A stretch of 13,529 nt of DNA, taken from the NCBI GenBank assembly GCA_017446125.1, contig JAFSRL010000236.1, positions 1 through 13,529 on the forward strand. The letters run 5' to 3'. This document shows, in pieces, positions 13,528 to 13,529 of this stretch (the stretch's first letter is position 1; every line of letters begins with the position of its first letter). The notes beneath the pieces were generated by a model. The model searched no databases, was not told the origin of the DNA, and worked only from the letters and a program-made list of their open reading frames with translations. Source of the stretch: Lachnospiraceae bacterium. GTDB taxonomy: Bacteria > Bacillota > Clostridia > Lachnospirales > Lachnospiraceae. A program made the translations under genes and the position numbers.

Positions 13528-13529
13528 GT

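Noticed and set aside
1..13529. tRNA, rRNA, CRISPR array, transposase or integrase
   Set aside because: Reading both strands showed no cloverleaf-like or rRNA sequence, no regularly spaced direct repeats and no transposase or recombinase motifs.

Overview
The window looks like a moderately GC-rich chromosome segment of an anaerobic Firmicute in class Clostridia, most likely Lachnospiraceae-like. The reasons are a SigI/RsgI pair, a K+-dependent membrane pyrophosphatase of the Na+-pumping type, a phosphotransbutyrylase-type acyltransferase, an M18 aminopeptidase, strong AGGAGG-type ribosome binding sites and very tight operons. The organism call is inference from gene content; no rRNA or other marker is present.

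Layout. (1) 1-2989, minus strand: a three-gene operon of a stand-alone AhpF-N-terminal-like thioredoxin-fold protein, an M18 aminopeptidase and queA, whose 3' end lies outside the window. queA is open throughout but carries two in-frame insertions, one of them a GC-rich palindromic repeat. (2) 2990-3162: divergent promoter region. (3) 3163-6088, plus strand: membrane ion-pumping pyrophosphatase and a Pta/Ptb-family phosphate acyltransferase, closed by a strong, probably bidirectional terminator at 6097-6129. (4) 6146-8493, minus strand: sigma factor SigI, its anti-sigma factor RsgI, and a zinc-dependent macrodomain ADP-ribosyl hydrolase, with abutting or nearly abutting junctions. (5) 8520-11849, minus strand: a small membrane protein, an ABC ATPase, and an ABC-2 permease fused to a CPBP intramembrane protease, ending 26 bp before sigI. 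(6) 12007-13469: an AT-richer, probably acquired block with a small XRE regulator (minus) and a divergent DUF1016/YhcG-type PDDEXK nuclease (plus). The nuclease C-terminus appears cut at about 13434, where a different minus-strand coding fragment begins.

How the parts may work together. The pyrophosphatase and acyltransferase form an energy/acyl-phosphate unit. The sigI-rsgI-macrodomain operon joins envelope signalling to reversal of ADP-ribosylation, and it sits directly behind a transporter carrying an intramembrane protease; RsgI-type anti-sigma factors are themselves controlled by intramembrane proteolysis, so this juxtaposition is worth testing. The XRE regulator lies between two palindromic sites: one overlaps the -35 of the membrane protein/ABC operon, the other lies in its own upstream region shared with the nuclease gene, so it may control both. 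No tRNA, rRNA, CRISPR array, transposase or integrase gene was seen, and no gene-free stretch exceeds 300 bases.
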